This document shows positions 43,238 to 55,489 of a DNA stretch of 64,000 nt, one piece after another. Position 1 is the stretch's first letter. Every line of letters starts with the position of its first letter. Origin of the DNA: Ryuthela nishihirai (taxonomy: Eukaryota > Arthropoda > Arachnida > Araneae > Heptathelidae). A model generated the notes under the pieces. It worked only from the letters and a program-made list of their open reading frames with translations, made no database searches and had not been told where the DNA came from. The stretch spans positions 2,601,156 through 2,665,155 of the forward strand of contig JAWZYU010000027.1 in NCBI GenBank assembly GCA_038380435.1, given 5' to 3'. Made by a program: the position numbers and the translations under genes.

Positions 43238-44738
43238 CAGGGTAATTCAAAACTCTTGGGCCAAACTTTAACGGATGACAGAACACACTTAAACAAGCAC
43301 GTTTCGTCATGAAACGCATGGTCGGAACTCAAGCGGTGAACCGCTAGGGATTAGCAGTTATTGTGTTGGGAAATGAAGAACACAGGAATGACAGAAGAGG
43401 TTTGAAACAATTGCAGAAATTACAGAACAGAAAGTACAGAATTTTATTGAACAAATTACAGAAACTGCTCAAAAGAGCGACCGCCAACATTAATGCAGGA
43501 TTCACACCTTCGACGAAGTGATCGGCGTACATGGACGAAAACACCAGGCATTTCTCGTACAGCGGCAGAGGCAATAGAAATCCTCGCAACAATGTCCTCA
43601 TTGGAATCGATGGGGCTATCGTAAAGGAGGCTTTTTATATGGCCCCATAGGAAAAAGTCCAGACATGAGAGATCGGGCGATCGTGGCGGCTAAACGATGG
43701 AACCAACCCGACCAATCCATCATTCTGGAAATGTTGCATCCAATGCGTTTCGCACATCCACGCTGAAATGCGGTGGCGCCCGTCGTGTTGGAACCACTTA
43801 CGTATTTGAATGTTTGCTGGAACAGGGTTCAGTAAATCTGGCAAAACGTCTTGTAAAAATACGAGGTACGTTCTCCCTTTCAGTCGGGCTGGCAGAAGGT
43901 ATGGGCCAATCAAATGGTCATGTAGGATTCCAGCCCAAACATTTACGGAGAAACGCCGCTGGTACGAATGTGGACATATGGCATGCGAACTACTGGTGGC
44001 CCAGACATGTGAATTATGGGTATTAAAAATGCCCTCACGTGTAAAGATGCATTTGTCAGTGAATAAGACATGTGCATCAAAGTCCGGTTGCGCTGCAGTC
44101 TGCTGCAGGAACCAGTGTGAAAAATCCACACGAGGCCGATAATCTGCAGGTGTCAAGGCGTGCACCCTCTGTGCAAGGTAGGGGTGTAATCGTTCGTCTC
44201 GTAGAACTCGCCACACCGTCGATTAGGGCACATTTACGGCATGGGAAATTGCTCACGTGCTACATTCGGGATGATCTCCAACCCTACGAAGAATTTCCTC
44301 TGTAACACGTGGCGTCCTCACACTCCTTGCACGCCCTGTATCCTTACACTCCTTGCACGCCTGTGCAAGATGCTGACAAAGAAGCCTGTTTCGCACAGAT
44401 ACCGGTGCAATCGCTGAAAGGTTTTACAATCAGGCACACTTCTGGTTGGAGAGCGCTCCCGGTACAATCTTTGGGATTCCCTCGCATTCCCGTCCACAGC
44501 TCCATCCGTGAAATGCATGTCCGCTTTCTCCTGATTCGTGAAACAATCCATCCGTTCTGCAATCCACGGTAGAAATGATGACGAGTGCGAAAAACAGGGC
44601 TTATAAGTGTTCACTGGAAAGCGCCCTCTAGCGCTTCACCACTTGAGTTCCGACCATGCATTGTATGACGAAAAGTGCTTGTTTAAGTGTCTTCTATCAT
44701 TCCTTAAAGTTTGGCCCAAGAGTTTTGAATCACCCTGT
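43238..44738 (-). mobile_element. Mariner-type transposon with long TIRs, unit 1
   Basis: The ends start 'cagggtaattcaaaactc' and, on the opposite strand, 'cagggtgattcaaaactc', with TA on both sides. Similarity of the two ends continues for about 95 bp (to 'tggtcggaactcaag'), which is long for mariner. Total length is 1,501 bp. The transposase inside runs on the minus strand and is broken. Confidence 0.93.
43480..44614 (-). pseudogene. Mariner-type transposase (DUF4817 plus DDD domain), frameshifted, unit 1
   Basis: The N-terminal part (44,614-44,318) is a DUF4817-type helix-turn-helix: DCFTNQEKADMHF, ARESQRLYRERSP, TFQRLHRYLCETG. The central part (44,216-43,635) carries VWRVLRDERLHPYLAQRVHALTP-type sequence, first catalytic Asp in LFTDKC (family FTDES) and second in KWFQHDG. 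The third, SPDLSCLDFFLWG, is readable in another frame at about 43,690-43,650. Stops between 44,318 and 44,216 and a frameshift near 43,700 kill the protein. Confidence 0.88.
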
Positions 44739-44795
44739 ATACAAACTCAGATGTCTTCTCATATATACATTTATTTGCAGAATTTTTCAATTTTT

Positions 44796-45335
44796 GCAGG
44801 AAAATCCCTATGTTAGGTCAATGGGAAACTAACGTCAAAGTTCTATAACTTCTAAAATAAGTTTGTTTCGAAAAATGTCATTGCAGATAAAGATCTTAAT
44901 CATATAAATCAATATCTCGATTTTCAACGATATTCGTTCAGTTTTTAATGAGTTATGGAAGTTTGATAATTTAACAACTACTAATATGCCAGTCTTAAGA
45001 AACTTATAAAATACTGATGAATAGTGAAAGAAGTCATTACACAAAGCTCTGAAATATAAACTTGTTTTATTAAGTACTTTGATACAATAATTATTACTAA
45101 GTTTTAATTAACTTCTGAAGTCACTTTTTGTGGCTGGCACTGTTATTGCTAAATATTCAAACTTCCATAACTCATTAAATACTAAGTAAATATTGTTGAA
45201 AATCGAGATATTGATTTATTTGATTGAGATCTTTATCTGAAATCACATATTGAATACAAAAATATCTTATTTTAGAAGTTATAAAGCCTTCACGTTAGCT
45301 TCCCATTGACTTAACATTGGGATTTTCCTTCATTT
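44796..45335. mobile_element. Fold-back MITE, unit 1
   Basis: Arms of about 210 bp (44,796-45,005 and 45,130-45,335) are inverted copies sharing 'taacttctaaaataag', 'caatatctcgattttcaac' and 'aatgagttatggaagtttg'. The left end is truncated here; unit 2 has the fuller form. No coding sequence. Confidence 0.85.
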
Positions 45336-45349
45336 ATGGAAACCACTGT

Positions 45350-45720
45350 ATACTCAAACAGTGACTGCACACCCGATATAGTCACTCGCTAAACACAGCA
45401 CAGGCTACACAGAGCCTCAGAGGTCCCACCGCTAGATGAAGAACAACCGCCTGACATGCGGAATGCTTCCTTGTCTCCACGCAAGTCCTTGTTTTTCCAA
45501 CTGCCTTCTCGTTCGAACGAACCGCCAGGTGAGGTCACGTGATATTTCTTCGGTGGACGTTAGGGTCAGAAGAGAGCCAGCTTCCATAGGCGTAATGTAA
45601 ACTTTTCCATTGCAGCGCCCTCTAAACATGGCAAACCTGTGTATTGCAGTGAAGTCAACTAGCCTGGGAGAGGAGCAAGTTCCCTGCTTTATTTTTTCAC
45701 TGCCGAGCAAGGTTTACATC
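45350..45720. repeat. Dispersed repeat shared with 2836-3215, unit 1
   Basis: Reverse-complement similarity to the copy near the window start. The minus-strand frame from 45,710 recurs in all units as part of the duplication and has no known domain. Confidence 0.6.
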
Positions 45721-46149
45721 ACGTGACTAATTTTATGTACACTTTGACTGACAATGGCTCATTTCAAAAATATCTCCTTTTATGAGACATCATTATAATT
45801 TCCTTTTCCTTTGGAGAGAAAATAACAAGGAATAATTAAAATTATTTTTCACAATAAAATCCTATTTTGTAACACAGCTAGCAGCTGTGCTCAACAAGAA
45901 AATTTGAATATTTTAAACAATCTGCATTATTTGGTATATTATAATAAATTGATATTTATGATTCTTTGCACGATATCATGTTTATACAATTATATTTTAT
46001 ACAATTAAAGACTTTTTCAAAAAATAAAAATATCGAGTTTTTCACTTCTACAAACCGTCAACAGATGGCAGCAGGCACTTGTCGTATCAACCATAAAATG
46101 TAATATCTTCCTTTCTTTTCCTTCTCCTGATTAGTACTCTTATTTCCTT

Positions 46150-46255
46150 CAAGAGATGGCTGAGAGGCAGTTTCTTCTGCTTCTGCTATCTCTTCCTTCT
46201 GTTGTGACTGGTGTAGGGAGACCCTTATTGGAGGCTAATTTCAACAAAACTTACA
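46150..46255 (+). mobile_element. LINE B 3' UTR-like fragment, unit 1
   Basis: 'gttgtgactggtgtagggag' and flanking bases match 7630-7660 downstream of the LINE B RNase H. It is about 100 bp long. Confidence 0.65.
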
Positions 46256-46631
46256 ACTTACAACAACAGCAACCATAGAATAAGAACTATACTATAAGAA
46301 CAAACTGCAGACACCTGTATACATCGATATGCTCCGGGAAACAAAACTGCAACATAAATTGACCTACTTGTTCGCAAGAGCATTAAATGTTTAATTTGAA
46401 AAATTCTGCAAAAGTACTAAAATAAAATCTTACCAGACCTCCTCCAAGTATGGTAAAATGCACTGCTGAACGTCACAAAATACTCATTGAATAAGTTTAG
46501 GGTCAGCCACCGCTGTATGCAAATAACCGTGTGTGTTAGACAGTTTGAAACACTAATTAAGTCACATTAAATATTTCAAGAGTAGGGCAAACCATAGCTA
46601 GAGCAGTCTACAGTGGGCTAAAATGATTGCG

Positions 46632-46645
46632 CTGCGCATGCGCAG
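46632..46645. promoter_or_regulatory. NRF1-type palindrome in a GC-richer segment, unit 1
   Basis: 'ctgcgcatgcgcag' is a perfect palindrome matching the NRF1 consensus. About 130 bp downstream is a CCAAT box ('ggccaatgggat', about 46,768). The whole 46,630-46,900 stretch is the most GC-rich of the unit. The same arrangement is at 50,322 and 58,917. Promoter function is inferred. Confidence 0.5.
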
Positions 46646-46909
46646 TAGGCCCCATTACAGTTGTTTCTGTTGATGCACACCACTTTGCCACGTTCAACTT
46701 CGGCAATATTCAGTAGTGCGGCGTCACTTACGCTTGGGCGAAGCTCGCCTTCTGTTTCGGTGTCTCGGCCAATGGGATATGCACACGATTTCCCGACGAC
46801 GACTGTGTGCCATGTCGACTCTTTCCCCCACGTAAGGAGGCCTCAGTCTTTAACCAAGCGCACATGTCCTGTGACATGTCTGCGTATTGGCCTGTTCTTT
46901 TAGCCCTTT

Positions 46910-47516
46910 GTGTGTAAAAAATAATAATGATTATTCAGTAGCAGCACAATTTGTAAAAAAGGAAAAAATCACGAGTGGAACTACCACAAAAATAATTTAC
47001 CAATTTAATATATGTGATATATCATTCGTTTAATTGTGTTAGATTCCACATCAGGTCTTGAGTTTCTTGATCGGTTGCTCCTAGTGGAGACAACATAACA
47101 CATGAAATAATATGTCTTACCAGCACTCTTAAAACGGGTAGCTATATCCGACCGTCATCTACGTTAGCTATGCTGCAAGGAGGGTCATTCAAAACAATAT
47201 CCCTAAATGTAACAGGGTAAAAACTAAATTCAAGAATATATTTAATTCTGTCTATCACCCAAGAGATATTAGGAACGGTGTTAAGGACAAGAAGAGTGAG
47301 AAACACTTCTTCCTTCTTGCGCAATAAGAAACGATATGTATTTGATTAACTTTTATACATTTACATGTTGGCAGAAACAACTGAAATATATCATTCTAAA
47401 TTAGTGTATCTCTTCATGTCAGGGTTTCTCCATATCTGAACAATTTTACGGTTTTCGTGACTTCAGTGATCCATACTATAACAGAGAGAAATTATCTCTA
47501 TTTCGAACCTCCATAT
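46910..47516. other. End of unit 1; no gene recognised
   Basis: A 60-codon minus-strand frame (47,142-47,324) is conserved in all units but shows no known domain and could simply reflect the recent duplication. Confidence 0.4.
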
Positions 47517-47875
47517 TTTAAAGCGAAATATTTCAAATATTTGAGTGTTCGCAATAGTACGGCGCTTTTCTTGATTAATATGAAAATATCAAAGTGATAT
47601 TATAATCACTTAAAAGACAATTTGATTTTTGACTCATTAATGCATTTTTCGGTGAGTAGTGGTTGCTTAATTTGAATGATGGACCTAAATTAAATCTTTA
47701 AACTTCATGAGTAACATACACCAATAACTAAATTGTATTAGCATTGTTGCTGAATGCACATTTAAAGATTAGAATATAAAACTAGAATAATTTAAATCAA
47801 TTGTCATATTCTGCATCAGAAAATTCCGACAAGGTCAAATGGAGTCAAAATATGGAATTTAACTTGGTCTTGTAG

Positions 47876-48408
47876 AACTCGCCACACCGTCGATTAGGGG
47901 ACATTTACGACAAGGGAAATTGTTCGCGTGCGACATTCAGAATGATCTCCAACCCTACGAAGAATTTCCTCTGTAACACGTGGCGTCCTCACACTCCTTG
48001 CACGCCCTGTATCCTTACACTCCTTGCACGCCTATGCAAGCTGCTGACAAAGAAGCCTGTTTCGCACAGATACCGGTGCAATCGCTGAAAGGTTTTACAA
48101 TCAGGCACACTTCTGGTCGGAGAGCGCTCCCGGTACAATCTTTGGGATTCCCTCGCATTCCCGTCCACAGCTCCATACGTGAAATGCATGTCCGCTTTCT
48201 CCTGATTCGTGAAACAATCCATCCGTTCTGCAATCCACGGTAGAAATGATGACGAGTGCGAAAAACAGGGCTTATAAGTGTTCACTGGAAAGCGCCCTCT
48301 AGCGCTTCACCACTTGAGTTCCGACCATGCATTGTATGACGAAAAGTGCTTGTTTAAGTGTCTTCTATCATTCCTTAAAGTTTGGCCCAAGAGTTTTGAT
48401 TCACCCTG
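47876..48408 (-). mobile_element. Mariner right half, unit 1b
   Basis: The DUF4817 part (48,285-47,989 minus) and the right TIR (ends at 48,408) are kept. The left TIR and the catalytic domain are deleted with the unit's 4.8-kb loss. Confidence 0.9.
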
Positions 48409-48465
48409 TATACAAACTCAGATGTCTTCTCATATATACATTTATTTGCAGAATTTTTCAACTTT

Positions 48466-49010
48466 TGCAGGAAAATCCCTATGTTAGGTCAATGGGAAAC
48501 TAACGTCAAAGTTCTATAACTTCTAAAATAAGTTTGTTTCGAAAAATGTCATTGCAGATAAAGATCTTAATCATATAAATCAATATCTCGATTTTCAACG
48601 ATATTCGTTCAGATTTTAATGAGTTATGGAAGTTTGAAAATTTAACAACTACTAATATGCCAGTCTTAAGAAACTTATAAAATACTGATGAATAGTGAAA
48701 GAAGTCATTACACAAAGCTCTGAAATATAAACTTGTTTTATTAAGTACTTTGATACAATAAATATTACTAAGTTTTAATTAACTTCTGAAGTCAATTTTT
48801 GTGGCTGGCACTGTTATTGCTAAATATTCAAACTTCCATAACTCATTAAATACTAAGTAAATATTGTTGAAAATCGAGATATTGATTTATTTGATTGAGA
48901 TCTTTATCTGCAATCACATATTGAATACAAAAATATCTTATTTTAGAAGTTATAAAGCCTTCACGTTAGCTTCCCATTGACTTAACATTGGGATTTTCCG
49001 TCATTGATGG
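48466..49010. mobile_element. Fold-back MITE, unit 1b
   Basis: Same inverted arms as in unit 1, nearly identical. Confidence 0.85.
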
Positions 49011-50321
49011 AAGCCACTGTATACACAAACAGTGACTGCACACCCGATATAGTCACTCGCTAAACACAGCACAGGCTACACAGAGCCTCAGCGGTCCCAC
49101 CGCTAGATGAAGAACAACAAACAATCCGCCTGACATGCGGAATGCTTCCTTGTCTCCACGCAAGTCCTTGTTTTTCCAACTGCCTTCTCGTTAGAACGAA
49201 CCGCCAGGTGAGGTCACGTGATATTTCTTCGGTGGACGTTAGGGTCAGAAGAGAGCCAGCTTCCATAGGCGTAATGTAAACTTTTCCATTGCAGCACCCT
49301 CTAAACATGGCAAACCTGTGTATTGCAGTGAAGTCAACTAGCCTGGGAGAGGAGCAAGTTTCCTGCTTTATTTTTTCACTGCCGAGCAAGGTTTACATCA
49401 CGTGACTAATTTTATGTACACTTTGACTGACAATGGCTCATTTCAAAAATATCTCCTTTTATGAGATATCATTATAATTTCCTTTTCCTTTGGAGAGAAA
49501 ATAACAAGGAATAATTAAAATTATTTTTCACAATAAAATCCTATTTTGTAACACAGCTAGCAGCTGTGCTCAACAAGAAAATTTGTATATTTTAAACAAT
49601 CTGCATTATTTGGTATATTATAATAAATTGATATTTATGATTCTTTGCACGATATCATGTTTTATACAATTATATTTTATACAATTAAAGACTTTTTCAA
49701 AAAATAAAAATATCGAGTTTTCCACTTCTACAAACCGTCAACAGATGGCAGCAGGCACTTGTCGTATCAACCATAAAATCTAATGTCTTCCTTTCTTTTC
49801 TTTCTCCTCGTTAGTACTCTTATTTCCTTCAAGAGATGGCTGAGAGGCAGTTTCTTCTGCTTCTGCTATCTCTTCCTTCTATTGTGACTGGTGTAGGGAG
49901 ACCCTTATTGGAGGCTAATTTCACCAAAACTTACAACTTACAACAACAGCAACCATAGAATAAGAACTATACTATAAGAACAAACTGCAGACACCTGTAT
50001 ACATCGATATGCTCCGGGAAACAAAACTGCAACATAAATTGACCTACTTGTTCGCAAGAGCATTAAATGTTTAATTTGAAAAATTCTGCAAAAGTACCAA
50101 AATAAAATCTTACCAGACCTCCTCCAAGTATGGTAAAATGCACTGCTGAACGTCACAAAATACTCATTGAATAAGTTTAGGGTCAGCCACCGCTGTATGC
50201 AAATAACCGTGTGTGTTAGACAGTTTGAAACACTAATTAAGTCACATTAAATATTTCAAGAGTAGGGCAAACCATAGCTAGAGCAGTCTACAGTGGGCTA
50301 AAATGATTGCACTGCGCATGC

Positions 50322-50335
50322 GCAGTAGCTCCATT
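50322..50335. promoter_or_regulatory. NRF1-type palindrome, unit 1b
   Basis: Identical 14-bp palindrome. The flanking CCAAT box (near 50,448) and the spacing are kept. Confidence 0.5.
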
Positions 50336-51484
50336 ACAGTTGTTTCTGTTGATGCACACCACTTTGCCACGTTCAACTTCGGCAATATTCAGTAGTGCGG
50401 CGTCACTTACGCTTGGGCGAAGCTCGCCTTCTGTTGCGGTGTCTCGGCCAATGGGATATGCACACGATTTCCCGACGACGACTGTGTGCCATGTCGACTC
50501 TTTCCCCCACGTAAGGAGGCCTCAGTCTTTAACCAAGTGCACATGTCCTGTGACATGTCTGCGTATTGGCCTGTTCTTTTAGCCCTTTGTGTGTAAAAAA
50601 TAATAATGATTATTCGGTAGCAGCACAATTTGTAAAAAAGGAAAAAATCACGAGTGGAACTACCACAAAAATAATTTACCAATTTAATATATGTGATATA
50701 TCATTCGTTTAATTAACGGTGAGTTACATTCCTCATCTGGTCTTGAGTTTCTTGATCGGTTGCTCCTAGTGGAGACAACATAACACATGAAATAATATGT
50801 CTTACCAGCACTCTTAAAACGGGTAGCTATATCCGACCGTCATCTACGTTAGCTATGCTACAAGGAGTGTCATTCAAAACAATATCCCTAAATGTAACAG
50901 GGTAAAAACTAAATTCAAGAATATATTTAATTCTGTCTATCACCCAAGAGATATTAGGAACGGTGTTAAGGACAAGAAGAGTGAGAAACACTTCTTCCTT
51001 CTTGCGCAATAAGAAACGATATGTATTTGATTAACTTTTATACATTTACATGTTGGCAGAAACAACTGAAATATATCATTCTAAATTAGTGTATCTCTTC
51101 ATGTCAGGGTTTCTCCATATCTGAACAATTTTACGGTTTTCGTGACTTCAGTGATCCATACTATAACAGAGAGAAATTATCTCTATTTCGAACCTCCATA
51201 TTTTAAAGCGAAATATTTCAAATATTTGAGTGTTCGCAATAGTACGGCGCTTTTCTTGATTAATATGAAAATATCAAAGTGATATTATAATCACTTAAAA
51301 GACAATTTGATTTTTGACTCATTAGTGCATTTTTCGGTGGTAGTGGTTGCTTAAATTGAATGATGGACCTAAATTAAATCTTTAAACTTCATGAATAACA
51401 TGCACCAATAACTGAATTGTATTAGCATTGTTGCTGAATGCACATTTAAAGATTAGAATATAAAACTACAATAATTTAAATCAA

Positions 51485-52073
51485 TTGTCATATTCTGCAT
51501 CAGAAAATTCCGACAAGGTCAAATGGAGTCAAAATGTGGAATTTAACTTTTTTGAAAGAAATAGTGAATTCGCTTCTCAGTTATTTTGTTATTTCCGAAG
51601 ATACGTTTTGTGCACCCAATCGGATAGAAGATCTCGTCACGAAGGCCATAAGTTCTTAGAAATGGTAAGGAAAGGGGATATAATGGACATCTTTGAAAAA
51701 GGCATCAATGTTTCATGTGTTTGTACTAAGTTTTTACTTTTCTTTTTCGTATACCTTAACTATAGCTTCTTGTACTGATGGGAATCAGATTCCTCTGACA
51801 ACAGGTACCTGAGCACTACTTTTTATACTTCAGTTATGTTTATTTTTATTAATCATTTTGTTACTTCCTCTGCAATCAACTGACCTGGAAATCTCCTCAT
51901 TCGCATACAATGATGATGCATTTAAACACATTATAAAAAAAATATATTATTCTATTATAATGGATTCAACTTCAGATATCGCCCATGTGCACCAGCTGGC
52001 TTTTGTTTTACGATATGTCAAAGACAATGGTGAACCAGTAGAGCTCTTTATACTGTTTTTAGATCGGGCATAA
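51485..52073 (+). pseudogene. hAT/ZMYM1-like remnant, unit 2
   Basis: The second frame (51,858-52,073) is intact here: KIYYSIIMDSTSDIAHVHQL, then FVLRYVKDNGEPVELF. It is the clearest copy of the DUF4371-like block. The first frame (51,485-51,778) corresponds to 39,302-39,595. A stop-containing gap separates the two. Confidence 0.62.
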
Positions 52074-53085
52074 TGCTCAATAATTATTTAAAGCTGCTAT
52101 CCAGGCGCCAGAATCTTTCAATCTCGATGTTCAGAACTGTCGCGGGTAGTCTTATGAAAATGCTTCGAATAGGTCGCGAATATATTCAGGTCTCCAAACT
52201 CAAGGATGTATCCAGATAGGGATCAGAGGATTCGACCCCCGCCAAAAAAACTGTCGTCTTATATGAAATCTCAAACTGGTGTGCCTGCTTTTAAATCTAA
52301 TTTCGTGATACGAAGGTTGCCAGATCATTAATTTCTAAAAAAAAATCGTTTCCAGATATTTTTTCTGAATTCTGTAATCCACCATAATGTTCGGATATTC
52401 TTTTTGAGCGACTGTACGTTAACCACTAGGTCAGCTGGGAAGGTATACAAACGATGGTTAAATCACAATGCCCTACGAAAATATTAGAGAATTCCCAGTT
52501 ATATCAATGGGAGGATCTAACTTCAAAGCTCTAACTTTTTTCCCATTTTCCCATTAATTGCATATCTCGGATATTATGGAGCTTCGAAATTAGATTCACA
52601 TTCACATAACATGAAACTTTTCTAATATTGCAGTAGAGGCAGCGGATATGTCTTCAGGATATTTTTCCCGTTTCAAATCGAACAGGAAGGGTTCGTGAGA
52701 CCCAGTGGTGAAGCAGTGGGGAGGCTAGGAGACTGCGCAGTTGAAGCTTCGACATATCCTCATCCGTCATAGATCAATACCCTCTGGATCACTTTTAAAT
52801 CAACCAATAATCTGAGAGAAGCGTCGAAGCATCAACTGCGCAGTCTCCCTGTTGCTTTCCAGTTTCAACTCACTTTATCCATTGATGTGACATCCCCTTC
52901 TTCGGATTGTTATGGATTTCATTAATTATGATTTTGTACTTACCGTACAATAATTTGGTAAAAAGCCATGGAGAAGATATCACGATTATAAAAAATTCTA
53001 CTGAAAACAAAACGTTAAGTGGAAAATATGCCTATTTGCTAATTTTTTTCTAAGTGGTTTTCGTTACAGTTCTTGTAGGCCTTGC

Positions 53086-53385
53086 GTTGTTTTACCTCTG
53101 AGTGGTACTTTTTCTGCACACAATGGTCTAAATGACCAGATCACAAGCACCTCAAAGACTCAGATAAGGCTGGGGGAAGGGACCCACTAGATAGCTGTTA
53201 GGAAACAAATGGTAGCCTCCTGTTAACACCATCCAACGTGTTCTTTAACGTGAACAGGGTATGGTTCTCCCGCACACGGGGCCACGGCGAACGACCTACA
53301 CGGCGGCCTTTCCAAGCCCATCGGTGTCTCCTGCTTACAGACAACTGGGGGGAAAGTTTCTCGAAGATAAATCTCACTGCGGGGT
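53086..53385 (-). mobile_element. SINE-1 diverged copy, unit 2
   Basis: Orthologous to 40,834-41,132 by position in the unit. Confidence 0.85.
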
Positions 53386-53437
53386 CTGCCCACTACAAAG
53401 TAAGCCACTACCGCTCCATTCAACTTCCTAGATAAAA

Positions 53438-53818
53438 GGAGCGGGGTGGTTCAGTCGGTAGCACGCCAGGCTCGTAATCTGTAGTTCCCAGGTTCGTATC
53501 CCAGCTGGGTCAGCATTGAGATTTATCTCCACAAAATTCCCCGCCCTGACCACAGTCAGTAGGGAACAGCGATGGGCTTGGAAAGGCCGCCGTCCATCGG
53601 ATGGGACGTTAAGCGGTGGCTGGAGAGCCATACATTGTGCACGCTAAAGAACACGCTGGATGGCCTTGACGGAAGTCTACCATCTGTCTCCCAACAGCTA
53701 TTCCAGTGGGTCTCCTCCCCAAACCTTCTCTGAGCCTTCAGGGTCCTTGTGACCTGGCCATTTAGCCCATGGTGTGCAAAAAAATGCCGCTCAGACGTAA
53801 AACAACCCAACAACCCAA
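53438..53818 (+). mobile_element. SINE-1 full-length copy, unit 2
   Basis: Same site and same internal deletion as 41,186-41,566. The B box differs by one base ('ggttcgtatccc'). Confidence 0.92.
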
Positions 53819-55489
53819 AATCCAAGATAAAGAAAACAAAGATTTGAGGCTGCCATTTATTTCACTACGATAAAAATTAATACATGAGTACAGTTAACTA
53901 TGGCAAGTGAGACAGCCTACTTTTTCCCATGCAAACGGTTGCATCATGCTTTGCAAACCTTCCTTTAATTGTCTTTTATAACCAGCCTGGTGGCGGGTAA
54001 TGTCTCAGTCAGAAGACACGAAAAAAAGTCCCGCGGATATAATTCCAATGAATACGTTTCCGATACTAGTGAATGCACAAGATACATCAGAGAGGAGTGG
54101 CCACGTCAGTAACTCGTAACTCAAGCAAGAAGAATTAGGCCTTCCTTTAAGTTTCCAATTCGTGATTTTTCTGCATATGCTCAGTAGAACTTAAGGAAAA
54201 GGCCAACGGCGTATTAGCCATAAGGCCACTTCAGGCCTTGCCCTGTAGCGCCAAATTTATTGGAAAAAATGAAGAAAAAGAAAGAAAGTTACAATATATA
54301 TTCAGAAATCAGGAATGGAAAGGAATTTGGACATGCCAACAACGGTAAAGTTCTCCTAATTCCACATTATTATTACCCGTCATCGCATTAACTTTGAGAT
54401 ACTATTGGAGTCTAAATTGATTAATCGAAATCCGTCATTTCCTGTTTGCGTCCTGGAGCTGGCCACACTCTCGAGCCCTTAAGCAATGCAAACCCATCTC
54501 CAGTATCTTCCAGACCATTCCAAGGGTATATAATATATACATACAACAGTAATTTAATAATAGACCGCACAATAGTAATCACGAAACAGGTACACACTAC
54601 AGTAAATTATAGGAACATACCATAAAAATTAAACATCAAGATAATGAATAATCAAGATTATTGACAGTCAGTTTTCTGTGACATATATTGGACAAACATG
54701 AGATTCTTTAAGTTCCCATAAACCATTCTGTCACAAATAGATTTTATGGAATTTCACATCAAATAAATAAAAACTAATAGAAGAGTACAGTTAACAATGA
54801 CAAGTGAGGCAGCCTACCTTTTTCCAGAAAAAAAAATTGATTTTATGGAATTTCGCTTCAAATGCAACAGGATTTAATAAATAGCTTTGCATTTCAAGGA
54901 GACAGTCAGTTCTCTAGTTTTCTGCTGCAAATTAGCTCCATACTTCCGCGCAAAATAAAGTGACACGTCTCATTTGTAGAGGGTCCATTGACGTTTTGTA
55001 ACATTTCCTGTGTACTTATATGCATACGTAGCCACATTAAAGTCTCTCGGATTGCTTCTTCTTACTTCAAGACTTCCAGATACTCCTCGCATGTACGAGT
55101 TTATTTATTTCAATATTAGGTAATTGATTACTTCAGCTGCACCAAGGTTTTCACATTTTCAGTAAGGGACCAAAATGAATGTTCGTCTGATAAAACAACG
55201 TTACAGAAGGTGATGGAATGAATAAGCAATGAGGTAATCTATCATTCTAACCTAACCTAACTAAACACACCTCAGCCTGATGTAGAGCAAATGGAAGACT
55301 TCTTTACGTATATTGCATAAATTAATATAACCTGCCTTAATTTATTCCTTTTTCCCACATATACACAGGCGTCTTCTCCACCTGTCTCGGCTGGGTTGTT
55401 TTTCAACTGACGTGTGTGTGTGAGTGTGTGCAGAAGGGTTACCTATCACTGTTTTGTCAGGAAGTTGATCTACCTAGGTGGCCGATATA
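53819..55489. other. Unit 2 interior without recognised genes
   Basis: Copy of 41,567-43,237. Nothing recognised. Confidence 0.45.

Larger units (their letters stand above)
38811..47516. repeat. Macrosatellite unit 1 (8.7 kb)
   Basis: The junction landmark 'tttaaagcgaaatatttcaa' occurs at 38,811, 47,517, 51,202 and 59,807, and the sequence after each copy is collinear. Upstream of 38,811 the similarity to other units stops, so this is the left edge of the array. Unit 1 alone has a SINE-2 at 39,094-39,281, and it lacks about 70 bp present in units 2 and 3 (after 40,212). Confidence 0.95.
47517..51201. repeat. Macrosatellite unit 1b, internally deleted (3.7 kb)
   Basis: The unit matches unit 1 up to about 47,871 ('ggaatttaact') and then jumps to the equivalent of about 44,198 ('tagaactcgccacaccg'), losing about 4.8 kb that include both SINE-1 copies and the left half of the mariner. 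Its fold-back MITE has the same truncated left end as unit 1 and not the fuller form of unit 2, so unit 1b derives from a unit-1-like parent. Confidence 0.95.

Noticed and set aside
49060..49389. 109-codon minus-strand frame as a gene
   Set aside because: It is conserved only between tandem units and overlaps a dispersed repeat on the other strand; no known domain.
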